Of a DNA stretch of 64,000 nt, positions 10,591-22,444 are shown piece after piece. The position numbers were made by a program, and so were the translations under genes. The notes below the pieces were generated by a model, which saw only the letters and a list, made by a program, of their open reading frames with translations, ran no database searches and was not told where the DNA came from. Each line of letters starts with the position of its first letter. Position 1 is the first letter of the stretch. Origin of the DNA: Deroplatys truncata (taxonomy: Eukaryota; Arthropoda; Insecta; Mantodea; Mantidae); NCBI GenBank assembly GCA_030765065.1, contig CM060977.1:100721795-100785794 (forward strand). Direction: 5' to 3'.

Positions 10591-11824
10591 CACAATGAGA
10601 TGGTATTCCTTATAGTGGTTAAAACCCCTTTTAGATTATCTAACTGTTTTTCAATTCAAGAATTTACAAGAACAATTGTCAAAATATATTATAAAATACT
10701 TGACAACATTGAACAAGACTTGACAACATCGTAAATGTGTATTTGCACTTTGTCTTTTTGCCAAACTAATAAACACTACAGAAATATTAAAACTGGAGGT
10801 GAATTTTTAAACGAACGGACGAATGGTGCGGTATACCCTCGTAATGGGGAGCATAACTCGTAGTATGCCGCTATATTAATATATGAATTCATATATTAAC
10901 TATAGTGATTATCTTGGTGTTTTGGTTGTTAATATTAAATTGTTTATGATGTTATTATATTTCTTGCCACGGCTGCTGTTGTTTGGGTTCTTGGTAGAAC
11001 GTGTGTGACTTATTAGGGACTGGTACGGGAAGGAAGGTAAGTATTAACAACACTAACATAAGATTAAATCAGTGGAAGAACATAATGATTTAATGATACA
11101 CGCATTTCCTGCTGTATTAAGAAGGAACACCGTTACTATAGAAATAACTGAGTTAGTTGGAGCTGTACAAAGGTCGCTTAGAAATCAAATATTTTATAAG
11201 TGCTCTAGTAATAATTGTAGTATTTATCACACGTGCCTGAACTATACTTTGTTTCCCTTCTCATAACTTGCACTTTCAAATTGATATAATTTCAACGTTC
11301 CCACTACATTACGCTAGGTAATTATTAACTCCTGCTTCGGAGAGCTTATACGTATGTTCTACATATCGAGGCACTTTATACACAACTGATTTAGGCTTGG
11401 GGACGCTATCTCTACCTTCCCGAACTTAAACATTTAAACATATTTTTCTTAAAATCTTATTGACTGAGTTCCTTCAGCTTGGAATATTCTAGAAAACTTA
11501 CCAGGATATTATTCTTTGTTTCCAAACACGTGACCTCTCTTCAAAAATATTCGTTGTGCTAGCTTGTCGCATTTTCCCTTACACAATGACTCAAGGTCTT
11601 GCTTTTGAGACTTCCCCCTACAAGTCCTTTTTGCCTGGGCCCTAATTCTAGCAAAGCATGTTTGTTTTCTTTTAACAAGTGTCCCACAGCTTCAGCTAAA
11701 CTCCTACACGTACATAAAACTTATGCTTTAACATCTATTTATATAAAAAAGTATTTTGCTTATTAATATTATTTTACATTATTATTTAAATTATTATAAA
11801 CATGGTATGTATGACCATAGTTAC
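10591..11824. other. Unassigned AT-rich region
   Basis: No gene recognised. The 64-codon plus-strand frame at 11072-11266 has no motif. A perfect 24-bp palindrome is listed separately. Confidence 0.5.
10876..10899. repeat. Perfect 24-bp palindrome
   Basis: The half site TTAATATATGAA is followed directly by its reverse complement, with no spacer. It could form a cruciform. In AT-rich DNA it may be chance or a scar. Confidence 0.9.
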
Positions 11825-12360
11825 TGTCTCAATGGAGAGGGCCCCCGAAACCGGGGCAGAGCACCGCACGTAGGCTAGCGTCTTGTGCTTCTACCGTGAC
11901 CCTGCAGGGAGGGATGAGGTGAAAACCGGAAGGGCGACCAAATCTGGATGACGATGGGCACAAGCACAGACGCGTCCCTAATGTTTCCAGATTGAACGCC
12001 TCCAACGCCGCCCGAGCCTCCGGAGGTCCCCGAAGCAACTACCGCCCGAAAGTACCGAGTAGCGGATATCAGCCCAGCGATCTTGGACATCCACAGTGCG
12101 CACAGCCATCTTCAGCCGCAACCCGTCGAACACAGTCGCCTGGTCCTAGAACCCTGAAACGGATGACAGGGAAGGTGATGGGTACAGGAAAAGGGAGGGG
12201 GCAGGAGAGACGTATAAGAATATGTACCACTCCAGGTTCATCCCGATCCGGGGAAACATCGAAAAATCCATGGATCAGAGTGGGCGCTCGCCGGGGATCG
12301 AACGCAGGATCTCCCGGATGCGAGTGGCACACAAGTTACCGCGGCGCCACTTCTCTCGGT
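11825..12360 (-). mobile_element. SINE-1 copy with extended GC-rich tail, reverse
   Basis: Read on the minus strand, the head begins near 12358 with box A TGGCGCCGCGGTAAC and box B GCGTTCGATCCCC, followed by a body shared with 18322-18500, 23150-23350 and 37145-37462 (for example TCAGGGTTCTAGGACCAGG). The region 11825-12030 is equally GC-rich and probably belongs to the same insertion, but I found no second copy. The 60-130-codon open frames here on both strands are by-products of GC-rich SINE sequence. Confidence 0.7.
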
Positions 12361-12380
12361 GATGATAGACTTAAGAAAAA

Positions 12381-13230
12381 TCTGAAGTGATACATTCACG
12401 TGACTTTCTCTACCCTCTATCGCTTATTAGTAGGCATACAAACTTTTACCAAAGCTTACTTTTCTATCTACTTCATTTTAATGCAAATAAACATTTACAG
12501 AAATAGTTACATTACACATTTCGTTATACATATAAAGTGAACAGCGACAGTCACATGTTTAAGAATTAGACGCTATATGCTGTTCCTAAAATTCCATACT
12601 GTTTCCATGACATCGAGAAATAACTGAATATTGATAGGACTTTAAAAGATTGACCAAATATTGAACAATTTGAGCCATTAATAACGGATATCTCAGAAAT
12701 GGCTTATTACACAAAAAAGTTAGAAAAAAAGTATGTGTTTTAAAGAGATCCATAATGTTTGTGGAGTACGTTTTCGTCAATCGCTTGACGTTTCGGAGAT
12801 ATACAAGATTATACAAAATTCCTTTCGAATGAAGAGGACTTTAGAGACCATTCCCAGAAAATTAAAGATATGCTTTTTAATTGCTATGTAAATATCTTTA
12901 ATATATGGTATTTTAATAGAAATTGTTAGCCATTTTTTTATAAAATAAAAAGTTTCGAAGAATATTCCACATAAATTGTAGTTTGGAGTAGGGGAATTTG
13001 TTGAAAATCTTCGTGTAGCATCTGTAAAAGGTACTGAACTTAAATACCAAGTTTGATGTTTATCGGACTTTTCGTTTTTGAGTTATGCATCACAAACACA
13101 TATTTTTTTTTAAAATGCTTTTTCTTTATACAGGGAGGTCAAAACCTGTATTTGCGGTGAAATGTCAGTACGGAATTTTTGGGTGGAATGCAATACCTTT
13201 TCTACCTACTCTGTACGGGGTCGAGAAGTA
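12381..13230 (+). repeat. Fam-1, near full-length copy
   Basis: Starts TCTGAAGTGATACATTC, then TGACTTTCTCTACCC, and ends CTCTGTACGGGGTCGAGAAGT. All internal blocks are present. The microsatellite position here is unexpanded. Confidence 0.85.
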
Positions 13231-14440
13231 AAGAACAATGTGTGGTTTTTATATTATATTAGTAAGTTAATTCAAATTATTATTTTCTCACTCATCTGAA
13301 CTGTTAATACAAAGAACAGAAATAAGTACACAGGACTCAGGTAAGAGTATAATGAAACAAGTTTTGTAATAAAATATATCCTAAGAACAGCTGAAAGGTA
13401 GGAGTACGGTTCCTACTGATTTTGTTGAAGGTTTGTGGAGGCGGGGATTTGGTTGTGGAAGTAGACAGGCTGGAAGAAATGTAAGGCGTTTTTCTCAGCA
13501 AGGAATGGAAACCACACCACAAATCCTTTAATCTACTTTACCGCAGCATTCACAAAGTAGAGGGGTTTCTTGTAACATCCTCATTTGTTTTCTCTTTCTT
13601 TTACTCATTTCTTTCTTTGTCTTTTATGGTTTAATACGTAGAAATATGTTCATACTAATACCAAAATTTATATTATCATATAAAGCTATTGAATTTTTAG
13701 GTGAAAGTTATAATATTTTAGATTAATTAATTATATCATATAAATATTCTATAGACATGAATCATTTTGGCCAATTTATTTTACAAACTGTCATTTTTAA
13801 TAGCCCAGTGACATGGTTAAATTCCTGAGGCGCTCCCCTTTAAGCCCATTGGATCCTTTCGGTATGTCTTTTTTCTCAGTTTTACGCTTTAGCGTATGAA
13901 ATTTGATCCATGCACTTCACTTTTGCGGTGAGTTGTATGAAAATTTGTATACATAATATAAAAAGTGTATCTAAAGAATACAGCATACATTTTAGGATGG
14001 TTTTATTCATCAACTCACAAAAAAATAATTTATACTGGAAATACTAGACAAATTTTAAGCCCAACAACTTCATAGAAACAAAGATTTATTTCTCTACAAC
14101 TAATAGCATTAGGCTCAATAAAACTCTTGTGGTCATTTAATTTAAAGTATTATAAAATATCAATACTACACTTCTGACAAATTTGAAAGCGTAACGCAGT
14201 TTTAAAAAAATTGCATTTTTTTCGCTGATTAAAAATATTTAATTGTATTATATGAGATACTATTTGAGCTAGAACTTTTGAGATTTTGCACAGTCATTTA
14301 TTTATTTACTCATACTTACTGTGAGTGAATAGATTTAAAATAAAAGAAGTATCCCTTAAAGTAATGGAGAGAAGGTGATCTATATTTCAGGATGAACATC
14401 GATTAATGTTTATGAAAAATGGTAGAAAGAAGACGAAAAA
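13231..14440. other. Unassigned AT-rich region
   Basis: No gene or shared repeat recognised. A 61-codon minus-strand frame at 13337-13522 looks incidental. Confidence 0.5.
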
Positions 14441-15003
14441 AATCTATTCACGTGGACTTCTCTACCCAATATCTACAAACTATTGCAAAGGTTAGTTTTT
14501 CATCTGATTTGTGTTAATGTATACAAAGTTTGCAAAAACAGTCGCATTAAACGTTTTTAGTGACAGTGAAAGTTTTGAAATCTGGCAAGAAATGTATTCT
14601 TTCCATGGCGTTGCGAGACCCAAGTGACAAGTAGTGATTAATTCTAACCCACAACAACCGTAATGGCTGATATCAAAAAGTAAAAAAGTTTATTTAAAAT
14701 TTGCGTTTTAAGGATATCTACATTTTTAGTGTACTAAATAATACTGTCTTCTAGGCTTTATCAATTATAAAAAATAACAAAATTCTTTACGAAAAAGAGG
14801 ACTACAGCTATTCTCAGAAAATTCAAGATGTACATTTTATTTGTCAAGTAAACACCTTAACATATACTTTAATCAAGTACGTTTTAGCAATTTTTAGAAA
14901 ACGAAACACTAACGAAAACTTATCCATTGTAGGTTGAGATACGAGAAATTGTCTCATACTTTGGGAATGCTCACCTTAAATACCAAGTTTTGTATTTAAC
15001 CTC
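14441..15003 (+). repeat. Fam-1 copy, 3' truncated
   Basis: Starts with AATCTATTCACGTGGACTTC and runs through the TTCCGAATGAA-equivalent block to the near-palindrome TAAATACCAAGTTTTG near 14975. It lacks the microsatellite and 3' terminus and is followed at once by a further forward copy. Confidence 0.75.
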
Positions 15004-15023
15004 GAAGGTGACAATGAAAACAA

Positions 15024-15853
15024 AGTCTGATGTGATTCATTCACATCACTTTCTCTATCCACTATCTTTATTATTTTTCCATTTACTACATTTTAATCCA
15101 AATAAACCTTTGTAAAAATAGCTGCATTACACATTTCGTTATAGATACAAAGAGAACAGCGATAGTCAAATGCTTAAGAACTGGACGCTATACGCTGTCC
15201 TTAAAATTCCATACTGTTTCTATGACATTGCGAGAAACGAATGAATGCCGACAGGATTTTAAGAGAATGGCCAGGAAATGAAAACTTCAATCCATTAATA
15301 ACGAATATCTCAGAAATGGCTTATATCACAGAAAGACTTATTTGACGTAAATTGTGTGTTTTAAAGATATCTACTTTTTTGTGTAGTACGTCTTCGTCTA
15401 TCGCTTAACGTTTACCAGTTATACAAGATTATACAAAATTCCTTCCGAATGAAGATGACTTCACAAGCCATTCCCAGAAAATTCAACATATACATTTTAT
15501 TTGTCATGTAAATATCTTAAATAGGTATGTGATATTTTAATGAAAATCTTAGACATTTTTAAAAAATCAAAGTTTTCGAAAAATGTGCTATGTGAAGTGT
15601 AGTTAGGAGTGGGGGATTTTCTTGAAAATCTTCGCATCGCATCTTTAGAAGGTACTGATCCTGAATAAGAAGCCTGGTATTTAACCGACTTTTAGTTTTT
15701 AGTTATGCTGTTCAGTGCACACATACACACACGTGCGCGCAGGTACGCGCGCGCACGCAAATGTTTTTCTAAAAAGTATTTTTTTATTCAGGGGCCCCAA
15801 TACATGTATTTCCGGTGAAATCTCAGTGTCAAATTTTTTGGCGGAAATGCAAG
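15024..15853 (+). repeat. Fam-1 copy with CA/CG alternating tract
   Basis: Full module order, with the extreme 3' terminus missing. The microsatellite position (15717-15762) holds alternating purine-pyrimidine sequence mixing CA and CG steps (ACGTGCGCGC, ACGCGCGCGCACGC), a diverged form of the CA tract. Confidence 0.8.
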
Positions 15854-17879
15854 TGATAATGAATCAAAAACTACTAATGTAGATTGTATTAATAGTACTT
15901 CACGATATGTGTATCATAACGTTTTATCTACTTTAGTTATGTAACATGAATATTTTTATTTACTTTGGTACACTTTTATTTCAGATGTAGTATTTGTAAT
16001 CACTGAAACATTTCACTACATTGATACATAGTTGATACGTGAGTGTAATGGGCCATGTATGGTTTGATAGACGATTTGTTTGTTAGGTTTTTGTTTAAAA
16101 CAGAAGAACATGAGTACTAAGGTGAATTAAATAAACTTTGAAAAATGAGTTCTAACGAATATATTGCAATACGCAGCTAATTCTGTTATAGATAGTTTAA
16201 TTCCTAATAAATTCCGACTTCGTATTATTTATGTGTGGCCCACACTACGCAACCAGTTTCGTGATAAGAGTTACGTTATGAAAATCGTTGCGTAATAGAC
16301 GCTTCATTACGAAACTAGTTGGTTGCGTAATGAGTTACCATTACGAAATTGATGAGATAATGAATAGATTTACAACGCTCTTTTTTTTTTGTTTTTGTTT
16401 TTAGTGATTTAAAATCGATATTACATTACTAAAGTAGATAAAATATGCATTACAGTATTCACAAAGATTATTTAATAAAATCTGTAACTTCTTGAACCTT
16501 CTTTTCGCAATGCTTGCCAGCAATTTTAGCACACCACAGTTTGATAGATAAGTATTGTATTAAGTTGGTGTTGATTCACTGCTTTGTTTTACAAAACGCA
16601 AAGTCCCTAATTCAATATTTCCCGTTAAAATTTGAATACGAATTTGTAGCCTTCCTTAGCTCAAATGCTTTAATCCCTCATCCGCTGCCATCCTTGAGGC
16701 TCTGTTCATGCTTATTGCGACATGCCTTCTTTTCCCCGACATCTTAAACCCAAATAAACCACACTGAACAACACCAACAGTAAAATAGCATTGAATCCGT
16801 GTGCAAGCAGTTAGCACTTGTTATAACGGTACAATATTTCTTGGAACATAGGGAAGGGGAAGGGGATGAGGATAACTGCAAACAATACCAAGTGTGAACT
16901 TCTATTATTCCTTCTTAGTTTTTTCCACCTCCGCTGTTTCGGTTAAGCGGGTTCCGTTTAAGCCCAGCTCGTTTAATCTGGATTTTACTGTGCATATAGG
17001 AAACCGCATGTAAATAGAGAAAACCTTCGTCAAATTTGCCAAATGCGGTCTATTAGGCGCATTTTGAAAGCGTTTCTTCACTTTGGTGTCAGTAGACGGA
17101 AACTTATACATAATTATTGAAGAAAAATATTTGTAGACTCCTAAGATATTCCTTTAGGAGATAATTATAGTAGTTGTAGGAAGAAACAATCACTAATATA
17201 ATTCTAGAACATTTCTAAGCAGGAATGCTCACACAACAATATGCTTCAGTCCCTAGTCCTAGTTCATCCTAGTCGTAAAAACATTTTAAATTAACTGGAG
17301 AATAAGCGGAAGACGTGTCATTTTAAAAACGCCCATTCAGAATAATGTAATGAACAAACTTGGTAAATACCAATTTTAGAAAGAGAAAATCATACAATCC
17401 ATTCAGTGTACAAATAATATACAAGAAATTCACCGAAACAGATCGATAACTAAATAATATCATCATCGGGTTGTAAATTTTGGTCGTCTGTTATAAACAT
17501 TTTTGTTAGCTTTAATATTGGGAATATTAAGACTGTAATGCATTTACCCAAAAGTTCCATACCGAATTTTACAATATTTCCTGAATCCTGGAAAACACTT
17601 TTAGAAAAAGCTGTGTGTATGTCTAAGAACAACATAACTAAAAAACGAAAAGCTAATTTCAGAATCTTGCAAGGATGAGTGACTAGGATTTTCAAGAAAA
17701 TATCCCTCAGCTCGTAATACCCTTTAAAAGAACAGTTTACTTTATTTTCGATTTTCTCAAAAAACGGGTATAGATTTTGTTTAAAATTCCATATATAATA
17801 ATACTTGCATAAAATTTAAATGTATATTTTTAATTTTGTGTGTTGTATGTATGTAATTATACACATTGTGGGAAGACCT
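15854..17879. other. Unassigned region with inverted repeat
   Basis: No coding gene recognised. Plus-strand frame 16514-16747 and minus-strand frames 16905-17111 and 17450-17695 have no motif. A poly-T run lies near 16381-16390. The inverted repeat at 16243-16332 is listed separately. Confidence 0.45.
16243..16332. repeat. Inverted repeat, possible DNA-transposon end
   Basis: CACTACGCAACCAGTTTCGT on the left mirrors ACGAAACTAGTTGGTTGCG on the right, with further CGTTGCGTAAT/ATTACG motifs between. It may be a collapsed pair of transposon termini or a single sub-terminal structure. Confidence 0.6.
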
Positions 17880-18321
17880 CTTCTTTCTAAATGACTTTAG
17901 TATAATTGGTAAAGTGAAGATACAGGCAAAATCTTATTACGCGAAAATGTAAATCATATTAAAGCCCACAGTTCATCTCAAATAAAATTTGTTTGTGAAT
18001 TTAACCATTTTCGAGATAATTGAAGGTTTTCTCGGTCTTCTAGCCAGGTAAATGGTTTGAAACCGACGTTTGGAAAGTGTTCAGCATCTTCGTCTTCAGG
18101 ACGAAGATGATCGTGGGTTTCAAACTTAGTATTTACCTGCCTAGAAAGAAAGTTTAGGGTTATTATGCCGTCGCAAAAGCTTCAGTTTTTATTTCATTTA
18201 GGAGATATTCTTCGTTATTGCTTTAAGTTTTCAAACACATATTTCTTTCAAGCGGGCACACAAAGAACATGGAATTTCAAAGCCATCGCATAGTTTTGAA
18301 AAATCTGACTATCGCTTCAGC
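17880..18321 (-). repeat. Fam-1 fragment, reverse, interrupted
   Basis: 17880-18030 matches the Fam-1 centre in reverse (ATAATTGGTAAAG and ATTTTCGAGATAATT). After an insert, 18155-18321 continues with GAGATATTCTTCGTTATT through TCTGACTATCGCTTCAGCC. The left piece breaks near a fold-back insert and the right end is cut by SINE-1. Confidence 0.7.
18035..18150. mobile_element. Fold-back element inside Fam-1
   Basis: A ~115-bp insert with nested inverted repeats: AGCCAGGTAAAT paired with ATTTACCTGCCT, GGTTTGAAACC with GGGTTTCAAAC, and an apical stem CATCTTCGTC/GACGAAGATG with a 5-base loop. The reverse strand has CCTGAAGACG and AAACGTCGG, resembling motifs around Penelope-type terminal repeats. 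The identity is tentative. Confidence 0.55.
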
Positions 18322-18500
18322 CTACCGAGCGAACTGGCGCCGCGGTAACGTGTGCGACTCGCATTCGATCCCCCGTCCACTATGACCCATGGGGTTTTCG
18401 TGGTTTCTCCAGGTCGGCAGACGAATGCTGGGGTGGTTTCTTCTCTACCAGTGTTTCCTTTCCATAATTTCCCTTTAATTTAGTTTCCATCTCATCTTTT
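18322..18500 (+). mobile_element. SINE-1 copy
   Basis: Head with CTGGCGCCGCGGTAACGTG (box A region) and TTCGATCCCCCG (box B), then GTCCACTATGACCCATGGG and a T/C-rich body. The segment between the boxes is shortened compared with 12280-12360. It lies directly at the end of a Fam-1 fragment. Confidence 0.75.
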
Positions 18501-18600
18501 AGGCGTGCTGGTATATGGCAGTGACGAACAGATGGCTCGGATGCACTCCCAGTGGACACAGAGGGCTGCTTGGTCGTCGGGTCGTTCATCTCCCTCTCTA

Positions 18601-20092
18601 TTATCCATTCCAAACCAGAGTGCCTTTCACTGTCAACAAACTCTTTGTATTATCCGCGCGAAAGTAGCTCGCAATCCCCGCCCCCTAATGGCCGCTTCTT
18701 CCTCTCGCATGTGCTTGCTGAATAGCACATACAGCTGAGCATTGTTTCAATCTACAAAAAGGCGCCTTGCATAAAAATCATAGTTCAAAATGCAACTGAA
18801 ATAGCAATTGGTGTTATAAACATGCGGAAATGTACATTTTACTTACGTTAATCACAATCCTCAGGCAAAGGTGCAACACCCAAATCTTCCGAACATGACT
18901 CAGCTACCATACAGGAATCAGAACTATCCTCCAAGTTGATTACAAGCTTATCCACAACATTGTCGCACATAAAATCGAGTTCCCACATTTTATTCTCCTC
19001 TTCTATTATGTGCTTAATATCCGCCTGCCACATAGCGGGTGTCACGAGATTGCAGTGTTGAAGTGCTCTTTCACTTCAGCCAGTTTGAATGTTTTGTTGT
19101 TTCTAGCGACATAGCCTTTTAAAAATGCCCAAACCAGTTCGATTGGATTTAAATTGCTATGATAGGGAGGTAATCTTAGCACTCGATGTCCAGCTTTAGA
19201 TGCAAGATCGTCTATCTCATATTTTCTTTCATCCTTGTCAGAAATTTCCTGCGCTACGTGCACTAATTCAACTTTTACACTGTTTTCGTCGAAGGACACT
19301 TCTCTTTCCTGCAACCACTCTATCACATCTTGCTTACGCCAAGAACTGTTCGGGCGACGATAAAGTTGAACGCTATGGTAGGGTGCATTGTCCATCACTA
19401 TTAAACTACTGGGTTCGAGTTTCGGCAATACACGTTCAAACCAGTTACGGAAAACATCGCCATTCATCTCCTAATGGTAATCACCTGTTTTTTTAGACTC
19501 GAAAATGAGTAATCCACCGTCCACGAAACCACTGTCGCTGCCAATATGGGTGACAATTAGGCGTTTGCTTCTGCCACTTTATTTGCACTACAAGCACCTT
19601 CCTCTGCCATGAAAACTCAAATACCAACTGACTAATCATAAGATTTGACCTGCGCTGAGCACACGTGTGCTAGCATATTATGATTAACTAATCGCTTATC
19701 ATATTTCCTGTGTTTATCCCGTACTCAGATAGCACCTCTGGGAATTCATTGCTGCAATTCTGTATATGCCAAGTCAGTGATAGTCAAGCATACTGTTGGT
19801 AATTAACAAGCACGATACTCTCAGCGTTAGCTCAATAGCAGACGACATCAACAAAATCATATTTTGTAATATCTTAAAAGTTAGTATTTTTCCATTACCT
19901 TTAGCAATGAGTTCTTATGATAACCGCAATAAAATTCGCAGTTCTATACCTTCCCTGCCCCAATATTTCACGATAAAACACATTTATTAAGGAACTATCT
20001 TCATTGGCGTAAGCATGCGTGCTTAGGTTTGTGACAAGCAGAAGCACGTGCTTTTGTTTACATCAGAGGGAACTCTGGTTTGGAATGGACTA
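18601..20092 (-). mobile_element. Tc1/mariner-superfamily DNA transposon (DDE_3 type), decayed
   Basis: Terminal inverted repeats: CCATTCCAAACCAGAGT at 18605-18621 and its inverse, with one internal mismatch-free run, at about 20072-20088. TA dinucleotides flank both ends (18599-18600 and 20093-20094), as expected for this superfamily. The 1,492-bp body carries a broken transposase on the minus strand. Confidence 0.8.
18848..19580 (-). pseudogene. DDE-superfamily transposase, disrupted
   Basis: A 141-codon frame (19042-19467) contains SLIVMDNAPYHS (second catalytic Asp) and LPPYHSNLNPIELVWAFLKG (final catalytic Glu in NPIE). Upstream of the ATG the same frame continues as THIGSDSGFVDGGLLIFES but is cut by a TAG just before the Met. 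Downstream a 1-base-scale shift near 19043 moves the C-terminus into the frame ending at 18848, which starts with TPAMWQADIKHIIEEE and has an acidic tail. The N-terminal DNA-binding part and the first catalytic Asp are not recognisable. It is therefore a pseudogene in a Tc1/mariner-type element with TIRs at 18601 and 20092. The product would have been nuclear DNA transposase. Confidence 0.85.
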
Positions 20093-20094
20093 TA

Positions 20095-21140
20095 GGTAAC
20101 TCCAGCAGTGGGACTAATCTACGAGCTTGGAAATGTTAAGAGACTTCCTCGCGTCTTTGTGACATGTCCGCCAGCGGCCTGGAGCCTCCTGTAATTCCCA
20201 CATTTCTGCCTACCTCCTGAGGGGCAGTAGCCGCAATAGATCTATGCAGGTCGCAGTTTTCCCCTTCGTTGAGTAACCTGTACCTACGCCTATAAGTTTT
20301 TATAACAGTAGTTTGTAGAAGAATGAGTAGAGACAGCTATGTCAATGAAAGTGTCTTATTTTAAAATAATATTTAAAATATATGCACTGTTGTATAATGA
20401 TAACATACGTAATTATTATTAAAAGGAAATTCCAAGGAACAAGTCTGAAAAAAGAATTCTCTCATTAAATCAGCTATACATTTCGGTGTGTTGTTTAGTC
20501 CTGTAATCTCCTTTCTCACTAGTAATCAAACCGTAAACATATTCATGAAGCTCAATATAAGTTTTAATTAAGCGGCCTGTTTATTATCACAGCTACAGAA
20601 TACACAACAAGTTGGGTAGAAGATAAACCATTAGGCAAAGCTATGTAACAGACAGGGAAAAATTTGCTGCAATAAAACCCGGACGTAGAGGCCACGTATG
20701 ATACATCATGCAAAAGTAAACATTTAGCTTATGTCAGGCTGCACAACTGCGTAATTAACTCGGACATTTTGGGTTTGAGAAAGGAGGAAATTGAGTTAAC
20801 ACAGCTACTAAATTCATCATTCCAGGAACCTCCTAAAGTGTGCTTCAGCCTTGATGCATTTTGTTGTAGCACCAGCAAGAACTGTTAAATTAGCAAGCGC
20901 TAACACAATTTCCGGGGAAGTGACGTACCGGACATAAACCTCAAAACAGCCCCTTCGGGTTACATCTGCTCTATGTACTTAACACTCTTTATACCCTCAT
21001 ACAGTTACGAAAAGACCATAAAACGGTTGTAGAATAGTGGAAAAATAATCTGTGTTTATAGTGGTTTTAAAGGAAACTTGAAAATGGCAGTCCTTACTTT
21101 CCGCTTGTTTAACGACACAGCAAACTATTGTCTAAAAACA
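20095..21140. other. Unassigned region
   Basis: A mixed-composition patch at 20110-20300 is followed by AT-rich DNA. No open frame, repeat shared in the window, or RNA signature noticed. Confidence 0.5.
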
Positions 21141-21983
21141 TTGTGTGTTACATTCACATGGCTTTCTCTACCCTCTGTCGCGTATTAGTGAGTATACAAA
21201 TTATTCTTACCAAAGCTTATTTTTCCATCTACTTCATTTTAACCGAGCTAAACCTTTACAGGAATAGCTACAGTACACATTGCGTTATAGATACAAATGG
21301 GGACAGCGATAGTCAAATGTTTAAGAACTGGGCGCTATATGCTGGCCTTAAAATTCAATACTGTTTCCATGACAACGTAAAAATCGTCGAGACACAAAAA
21401 TAATGACAAAGTATTGAACAAATAGAACTATTAATAACAAATATCTCGGAAATACCTGATGCTATATAAAATTATTTTAAATAAGCTCTGTATTTTAAAG
21501 ACATCTATACTTTTTGTGTAGTACGTTTTCGTTTATCGCTTAACGTTTACTAGTTATATAAGATTACACAAAATTCCTTCCGAATGAAGACTTCGTAGGC
21601 TATTCCCAGAAAATTCAGCATATTACATTTTATTTGTCATGTAAATCTTTATATAATGCATGATATTTTAATCAAAATCGTTAAAGTCTTGTTTTATAAA
21701 ATCAAAACTTTGTAAAGTCCTCAATGAAAACGGTAGTTTGGAGTGGGGGATTTTCTAGAAACTATTTGTATTTCATCTTTGGAATACACTGAACCTAAAT
21801 AAGAACTTTAGTATTTTTCTGACTTTTCGTTTTTCAGTTATGCTGTTCAAGGGCACACACACATGACGACCGTTTTCTAAATATGTTCTTGGATTCAGTT
21901 ATCTCAAAACATGTATTTTCGGTGAATTTTTGGGTGAAATGCAAACCTTCTCTACCTATTTGTCTACGTGGTAGGAAAAGTAA
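21141..21983 (+). repeat. Fam-1, near full-length copy
   Basis: Starts TTGTGTGTTACATTCACATG, then GCTTTCTCTACCC, and ends TACGTGGTAGGAAAAGTAA. Its 5' third is open for 91 codons (21128-21403), one of the longest frames in the family. The CA tract is short. Confidence 0.85.
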
Positions 21984-21987
21984 AAGG

Positions 21988-22444
21988 TATACGTATTAAC
22001 AAGTTCTACATTTTATGTGTAGTAAGATTTTGTACATGTATTACTATTTACTAATTATACCAATGTAATTCGGAATGAAAAGGATTTCATACGCTATTCG
22101 CAGAAAATTCAAGATATACCTTTATTTGTCATTTAAATGTGTAAATGTATTGTATTTTAATAAAAATTGTAGGAGCCATTTTTGAGAATATAAGAAATAA
22201 TGATAAATTTTTGTATGTAAAGAGCAGTTTTGGATGCTTTACGTTTTTAAAGCTTCGTTTCGCATCCTTGGATATTGCTGAACTTACATATCAAGTTTTT
22301 AAGTTAAGTTGTTCACATTCAAATTAATCATTTTCTAGAATGCTTTTTTTGGGATTTAGGGGTCCTCAAAGCGTGTATTTATGGGTGATCGGCATTCAAT
22401 TTTGGGTGTGTAACAACACTTTCTCTATTTACTACGTATATTGA
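21988..22444 (+). repeat. Fam-1 copy, 5' truncated
   Basis: Begins in the block before TTTACTAATTATACC and keeps the 3' half to TTTACTACGTATATTGACG, where Fam-2 takes over. It abuts the previous forward copy. Confidence 0.75.

Noticed and set aside
11829-12390. Four overlapping frames of 69-132 codons on both strands
   Set aside because: All lie in the GC-rich SINE-1 insertion, where stop codons are rare by composition.
19796-19990. 64-codon plus-strand frame
   Set aside because: It lies inside the DDE transposon on the strand opposite to its transposase and has no motif.
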